NCBI GenBank assembly: GCA_003519585.1
Contig: DOWL01000090.1
Coordinates: 1-28,144, forward strand
Length of the DNA: 28,144 nucleotides
Direction: 5' to 3'
Source of the DNA: Nocardioides sp.
GTDB taxonomy: Bacteria > Actinomycetota > Actinomycetes > Propionibacteriales > Nocardioidaceae
The position numbers and the translations under genes are program-made. Shown in pieces: positions 24,567 to 28,144 of the stretch; positions within the stretch are counted from its first letter, which is position 1, and every line of letters starts with the position of its first letter. Below the pieces are notes generated by a model. It did no database searches. It saw only the letters and a list, made by a program, of their open reading frames with translations, and was not told where the DNA came from.

Positions 24567-25067
24567 GTGACCGAGCTGCTCGAGTACATCACCGATCTGC
24601 CCACCCGTGACATCTCGGCCGGCGAAGTGCTCTTGACCGAAGGTGAGCGCCCGGGCCACATGCTCGTGTTGGTCTCGGGCCACGTCGTCATCGAGCGGGA
24701 CGGCGTCCCGTTCGCGCAGATAGACGCTCCGGGGTCCGTGTTCGGTGAGATGGCAGCCGTTCTGGACCAGCCCGCCTCGGCAACCGTCAGGGCGGTCGGC
24801 GACCTTCGGGTTCGCGTGATCGAGGACCCGATGGAGTTCCTGACCAATCGCCCTGGTGCGGCGTTGGCCGTGCTGCGCATGACCGCATCGCGGCTCGACG
24901 GCCTCACCCACTACCTGGTCGACGTCAAGCAGCAGTACGCCGATGCAGAAGGGCACCTCGGCATGGTGGACCGCATGATCGACCACCTCGTGCACCACCA
25001 AGGACCTCGGGGTCGCACGGGCTCCGTGCGCGACCCAGAGGGCGACCACGACCACGGTGACTACTGA
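24567..25067 (+). CDS. Small cyclic-nucleotide-binding-domain (CRP-fold sensor) protein
   Basis: The 166-residue product is one CAP-type ligand-binding domain followed by a helical tail and no helix-turn-helix, so it is not a CRP-like DNA-binding regulator. The beta roll reads DISAGEVLLTEGERPGHMLV, VSGHVVIERDG and APGSVFGEMAAVLDQPASAT. The Glu that contacts ribose is present (Glu61), but the arginine that holds the cyclic phosphate is an alanine (Ala70, in QPASATV where QPRSATV is usual). Binding of cAMP may therefore be weak or absent, or the ligand different. The tail ends in an acidic/His-rich stretch (DPEGDHDHGDY). GTG at 24567 is taken as start because the fold begins there; GTG at 24441 or 24549 would add up to 42 residues. 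It is divergent from the twin-cyclase gene. Confidence 0.82.
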   Translation: MTELLEYITDLPTRDISAGEVLLTEGERPGHMLVLVSGHVVIERDGVPFAQIDAPGSVFGEMAAVLDQPASATVRAVGDLRVRVIEDPMEFLTNRPGAALAVLRMTASRLDGLTHYLVDVKQQYADAEGHLGMVDRMIDHLVHHQGPRGRTGSVRDPEGDHDHGDY

Positions 25068-25086
25068 CGTGGTTCGGTGACACCGC

Positions 25087-25806
25087 TCAAGCCAGGGTCA
25101 GCGTCTCCGACTCGAAGACGCCGAACCACGCGGCCGTACCAGCCTCGGTGTCCAGCGTGATGTGAGCCGGGACTTTGCCGATCTGCTTCCCGGCGTTGAA
25201 GACCCACGTGTCGCCCAGCTTGGCGTGCCACGAGCCACCCTCGACCCAGGGCGCCTGGTGGATGTGGCCGCACAGGACGATGTCAGGGCTGAACTCGGCG
25301 ATCCAGTCTGCGATCTCCTGGTCGGGAAAGGTCCGTCGGCCATCGTTGCACAAGGCGGTGCCCGCCGGTGGCGCGTGGTAGAGCCACACCCAGCGGGCGG
25401 GCCGGTCGGCGGCCGCCGCGGCGAGCTGCGCCGCAACCTCGTCCCGAGTGATCGGTCCGTCCCACCAGGGACAGATCGTGAATCGGGTGCCCTCGATGTC
25501 GACGCTCGCCCCGTCGATATGGACGTTGTCAGCCGCGGCTCGCCGCAGCCAGGAAGCAACTTGCTCACCGTGCGCCCCAGGTCCGTCGAGATCATGGTTG
25601 CCGGAGGCCACCAGCACCGGGCCAGCAGCGGCCAACAGCTCGAGGTAATTGCTGAGCACCACCGTCTGCACGTCGTGGGGGACCGGGCTCACGACGTCGG
25701 CGAGGTCGCCCACCAACGCCACGACATCGACCTCGGTAGCGGCCGCCACGAGCCAGTCGTAGTGCGGAAGCCGGTAGTGCAGATCGGACGCGACAAGGAT
25801 GCGCAC
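25087..25806 (-). CDS. Calcineurin-like metallophosphoesterase
   Basis: This 239-residue dinuclear-metal phosphoesterase has all signature blocks in order: ASDLHYR (Asp8, His10), LVGDLAD (Asp34), ASGNHDLDG (Asn70, His71), WLYHAPPAG and LCGHIHQAP. The final strands (WVFNAGKQIGKVPAHITLD) are typical of the small cytoplasmic subgroup. No signal peptide or membrane segment. The substrate cannot be named: relatives act on cyclic nucleotides, nucleotides or phosphoproteins. Its nearness to the cyclase gene makes a cyclic-nucleotide phosphodiesterase tempting but unproven. The start is GTG at 25806 with GAGGAG upstream. It is convergent with the cNMP-domain gene, separated by 19 bp. Confidence 0.9.
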   Translation of the reverse strand: MRILVASDLHYRLPHYDWLVAAATEVDVVALVGDLADVVSPVPHDVQTVVLSNYLELLAAAGPVLVASGNHDLDGPGAHGEQVASWLRRAAADNVHIDGASVDIEGTRFTICPWWDGPITRDEVAAQLAAAAADRPARWVWLYHAPPAGTALCNDGRRTFPDQEIADWIAEFSPDIVLCGHIHQAPWVEGGSWHAKLGDTWVFNAGKQIGKVPAHITLDTEAGTAAWFGVFESETLTLA

Positions 25807-26125
25807 GCCGCCCCACTCCTCATGCTAGGGCTCCGACATGGTCGCTGACCTGCGGCGAGGGGTGGAGCCGAGGGACCAGACCGTGGACCCTCTGCATGCC
25901 AGGTAATCACGATCAGAACTTTCCTGCAGATCAGACCGGGAACTGGCGTCTGAACTGCGCAGATAGTAACCGGCCTCGATCCACGGCTGTCCACGTCGAT
26001 CCGGATCTGGCACGCACATGCGCGAACGTGGCGATGTCGCGGTCAGACGCCAGCGCACCGAGCCCCCGAGGGCTTGATCGGAGAGTCCCCCACAACGAGG
26101 TCGGACAACAGCACCCCGTGGGTGG
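25807..26125. other. 319-bp intergenic stretch between metallophosphoesterase and tRNA-Arg
   Basis: No gene is supported. It contains the 3' flank of the tRNA and a locally less GC-rich patch (about 25900-25980). CACCC-ACG-GGGTG (26124-26112, minus strand) can fold just after the tRNA 3' end and may aid termination. I see no second copy of the tRNA 3' end, so there is no evidence of an integrated element. Confidence 0.6.
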
Positions 26126-26198
26126 CGCGCCCGTAGGGATTCGAACCCCAAACCTTCTGATCCGTAGTCAGATGCTCTATCCGTTGAGCTACGGGCGC
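26126..26198 (-). tRNA. tRNA-Arg (anticodon ACG)
   Basis: The 73-nt cloverleaf is complete on the minus strand: acceptor GCGCCCG pairs with CGGGCGC, discriminator G. The D-arm is GCTC-AACGGATA-GAGC. The anticodon stem TCTGA/TCAGA encloses CTACGGA, giving anticodon ACG, which is read as ICG after A34 deamination. The T-arm is GGGGTTCGAATCCC-like. CCA is not encoded as such at the 3' end. ACG-anticodon tRNA-Arg decodes the CGN box. Confidence 0.97.
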
Positions 26199-26279
26199 AT
26201 ATCCGCGGTTGCACGAGGCCGCCGCAGGACTGCACGAGGATAGCCGACCACCGCGGACGGATCCGAATCGTTAGCGGTG

Positions 26280-27026
26280 TCAGAGCGGGCGCACTGAGCG
26301 GAGGACGCCGATCTTGTCGATGCGGTGCTCGGGGTTGTCCAGGGCATCGGACCAGAAGTTGCGCGCCGCGTGGTCCTCGGGCGTGGCGCAGGTCGAGAGC
26401 GTGATCATCGCGCGGGTGGGGGTGCGCGCGGGATGGCCCGGGACCGCCGCCGACTGGGCGCGCAGCGAGGCCGGCCTGCGGAACGAGGTCGAGCGCGTCC
26501 GGGTGATCTCGTAGACCAGTCGCTGACCGCGGGTCTCGACCACGACGCGGGCGCCGGGGCGGAGGGCGGGCAGTTCTGCGAAGGGTCGCGTGGACGAGGT
26601 TCGGTGGCCGGTGACCAGGTAGTTGCCGACGCCCCCGGGGCCGACGAGTCCGTCACTGCCGTGCGGTGCGGCCAGGTCGCCGGCGTCCTGGATCGCGGTG
26701 CCCGGCCGGTCGTCCGGCGTTCCGACATACGGCCGGACGAGCACCCGGCGCAGGCCGAGCGCCGGGACCGTGAGGTACGCGCGGCGCGGCGCGCCCGAGG
26801 TGGACGGTGGTGGCGCCACCACGGGTGCCGGAACCTGGGGCGCCGCCGGCGTCGTGGGTGCGGGCGGGGTCGCTTCGGGTGTGCCCGAGACCGCCGGGCG
26901 AGGTGCCGGTGTGGGCGTGCCGTCGCCTGCCGAGCAACCCGCCAGCGCAAGTGCTCCGACGACCAGGCCGGACCGCACCGCTCCCACCCGTTCGACGGTA
27001 CCTCCGGCCCGTGTGACGGGGGCCAT
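26280..27026 (-). CDS. Class E/F-like sortase with lipoprotein-type signal
   Basis: This 248-residue transpeptidase-like protein carries the sortase core at about 82-245: YLTVPALGLRRVLVRPYVG, YLVTGHRTSSTRPFAELP with catalytic His141, ITLSTC with nucleophile Cys213, and HAARNFW with the likely supporting Arg222. The N-terminus is a short signal, GLVVGALALAGCSAG, that ends in a lipobox (LAGC, Cys31), followed by a proline/threonine-rich linker of about 50 residues. The signal therefore suggests a lipid anchor outside the membrane instead of the usual transmembrane helix. The start is ATG at 27026; a GTG about 16 codons further in is also possible. No LPxTG-type substrate gene is in this window. 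It diverges from pckG. Confidence 0.88.
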   Translation of the reverse strand: MAPVTRAGGTVERVGAVRSGLVVGALALAGCSAGDGTPTPAPRPAVSGTPEATPPAPTTPAAPQVPAPVVAPPPSTSGAPRRAYLTVPALGLRRVLVRPYVGTPDDRPGTAIQDAGDLAAPHGSDGLVGPGGVGNYLVTGHRTSSTRPFAELPALRPGARVVVETRGQRLVYEITRTRSTSFRRPASLRAQSAAVPGHPARTPTRAMITLSTCATPEDHAARNFWSDALDNPEHRIDKIGVLRSVRPL

Positions 27027-27031
27027 ACCGC

Positions 27032-27063
27032 TTGGACCGATCCAATATGTCCGGGCTCCGGAC
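27032..27063. promoter_or_regulatory. Two adjacent inverted repeats in the sortase-pckG intergenic region
   Basis: TTGGACCGATCCAA (27032-27045) is a 14-base near-palindrome with a central CG and one mismatched pair, the general look of LacI/GalR-family operators. Three bases on, GTCCGG-GCT-CCGGAC (27049-27063) is a perfect 6-base inverted repeat. They lie immediately upstream of the sortase start and about 100 bp upstream of pckG, so either gene could be the target. Confidence 0.45.
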
Positions 27064-27158
27064 GGAGGTAGGTTCGCGGGCACCCGGGGCCATCCAGAGT
27101 CGCCGACAACGATGCCGCGCGCACCCCACCCGCCACGCGAATCGCCACGAGGACACGA

Positions 27159-28144
27159 ATGACCGCCACCCAGGACGCAACTACCGGCACCGTGGACGTG
27201 AGCTCCGCGCCGACCACGCACCGAGGCATCCTCGACTTCGTCGCCGAGGTCGCCGAGATGACCAAGCCGGCCCGCATCCACTGGTGCACCGGCTCCGACG
27301 AGGAGTGGACCGAACTCACCGACGCGCTCGTCTCTACCGGCACCTTCACCCGGCTCAACCCGGCGATCAAGCCGAACTCGTTCTACGCCGCGAGCGACCC
27401 GATCGACGTCGCGCGCGTCGAGGACCGCACCTACATCTGCTCGGTCGACGAGAAGGACTGCGGGCCCACCAACAACTGGATGGCCCCCGCCGAGATGAAG
27501 ACCCTCATGCGCAAGCTGTACGACGGCTGCATGGCCGGGCGCACGATGTACGTCATCCCGTTCGTGATGGGTCACCTCGACGCCGAGAAGCCGATGTTCG
27601 GCATCGAGATCACCGATTCGGCGTACGTCACCGCCAGCATGCGCGTGATGGCGCGGATGGGTAGCAACGTGCTCGAGCGGATGACCGAGCTCGACGCCGA
27701 GTTCGTCCCGGCCCTGCACTCGGTCGGCCACCCGCTCGCCGAGGGCCAGGCCGACGTCGCGTGGCCGTGCAACGACACCAAGTACATCGTGCAGTTCCCC
27801 GAGGAGCGCGCGATCTGGTCCTACGGCTCGGGCTACGGCGGCAACGCGCTGCTCGGCAAGAAGTGCTACGCGCTCCGCATCGCGAGCGTGATGGCCCGCG
27901 ACGAGGGCTGGCTCGCCGAGCACATGCTGATCCTCAAGCTCACCAGCCCCGAAGGGACCGTCAAGTACATCGCTGCCGCATTCCCGAGCGCCTGCGGCAA
28001 GACCAACCTCGCGATGCTCGCCCCGACCATCCCCGGCTGGAAGGTCGAGACCCTCGGTGACGACATCGCCTGGATGAAGATCGGCGAGGACGGGCGGCTG
28101 TGGGCGGTCAATCCGGAGTACGGCTTCTTCGGCGTCGCCCCCGG
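27159..28144 (+). CDS. pckG: Phosphoenolpyruvate carboxykinase (GTP), 3' end beyond window
   Basis: This is the gluconeogenic enzyme that turns oxaloacetate and GTP into PEP, GDP and CO2, or runs in reverse for anaplerosis. About 328 of the usual roughly 600 residues are present and the frame is still open at the window edge. Landmarks of the GTP-dependent class are [12 protein letters not shown], the substrate loop [48 protein letters not shown], and the P-loop [15 protein letters not shown] (about 273-287) with the hyper-reactive cysteine Cys279, then [10 protein letters not shown] with metal/nucleotide ligands. GAGG lies seven bases before the ATG. It is divergent from the sortase gene, with two palindromes in the gap. 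With malic enzyme and PoxB in this window it adds a third enzyme of the PEP-pyruvate-oxaloacetate node. Confidence 0.97.
   Translation, partial: MTATQDATTGTVDVSSAPTTHRGILDFVAEVAEMTKPARIHWCTGSDEEWTELTDALVSTGTFTRLNPAIKPNSFYAASDPIDVARVEDRTYICSVDEKDCGPTNNWMAPAEMKTLMRKLYDGCMAGRTMYVIPFVMGHLDAEKPMFGIEITDSAYVTASMRVMARMGSNVLERMTELDAEFVPALHSVGHPLAEGQADVAWPCNDTKYIVQFPEERAIWSYGSGYGGNALLGKKCYALRIASVMARDEGWLAEHMLILKLTSPEGTVKYIAAAFPSACGKTNLAMLAPTIPGWKVETLGDDIAWMKIGEDGRLWAVNPEYGFFGVAP

Noticed and set aside
26126..26198. tRNA-Arg as an attachment site of an integrated element
   Set aside because: No integrase, no repeat of the tRNA 3' end and no transferred-looking gene lies on either side.
25825..26243. 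Protein-like frames across the tRNA on both strands (for example RSSTDRASDYGSEGLGFESL on minus, GIRTPNLLIRSQMLYPLSYG on plus)
   Set aside because: These are translations of the tRNA-Arg gene itself, a well-known false gene call; the cloverleaf explains the sequence fully.

Overview
The window is high-GC DNA (roughly 68-70% by eye) with many GTG starts and strong third-position GC. Its gene set is actinobacterial: a DUF222/HNH nuclease fragment, an HspR-type MerR regulator, GTP-dependent PEP carboxykinase, a quinone-linked pyruvate oxidase and a class E/F-like sortase. It fits a chromosomal segment of a Nocardioides-like actinomycete (Nocardioidaceae). The genus is inference from gene content. 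I see no intact insertion sequence, prophage or CRISPR array.

Layout. (1) 1-1500: the 3' end of a DUF222/HNH nuclease, a decayed LuxR (LAL/MalT-type) regulator, and a membrane protein. (2) 1603-8171: a central-carbon block. An unrecognised 412-residue protein (minus) diverges from a plus-strand operon of malic enzyme, PoxB-type pyruvate:quinone oxidoreductase and a membrane-anchored FMN glutamate-synthase-like oxidoreductase. A near-perfect 25-bp palindrome lies between the divergent genes. (3) 8180-9493: an M20 peptidase with no normal start codon at the expected place, convergent with the operon. One hairpin contains both stop codons. (4) 9540-15758: a membrane-phospholipid and polyphosphate block. 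A minus-strand run of two PAP2 phosphatases, a DUF1206 membrane protein and a diacylglycerol-kinase-like enzyme diverges from a phospholipase D and a PPK2 polyphosphate kinase. (5) 15759-16347: a stretch of about 590 bp without a convincing gene. (6) 16348-17209: divergent Hsp20 and HspR-like regulator. (7) 17355-25067: a cyclic-nucleotide neighbourhood, with a glutaminase-STAS-cNMP fusion, a secreted von Willebrand A protein, a 1273-residue twin-cyclase/ATPase/TPR protein, and a divergent small cNMP-domain protein. (8) 25087-28144: a metallophosphoesterase, tRNA-Arg(ACG), a lipobox-bearing sortase, and the 5' part of pckG running off the window.

How the parts may work together. Malic enzyme, PoxB and PEPCK all act at the PEP-pyruvate-malate node. 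The PAP2, DAG-kinase and PLD genes together could interconvert phosphatidate and diacylglycerol. The most system-like part is region 7. The large protein has two cyclase domains with complementary active-site residues, one keeping the metal aspartates and the other the Asn/Arg pair, and it is flanked by two proteins with cNMP-binding folds. One of these is a glutaminase; the other lacks the usual phosphate-binding arginine. That these form one signalling circuit is inference.
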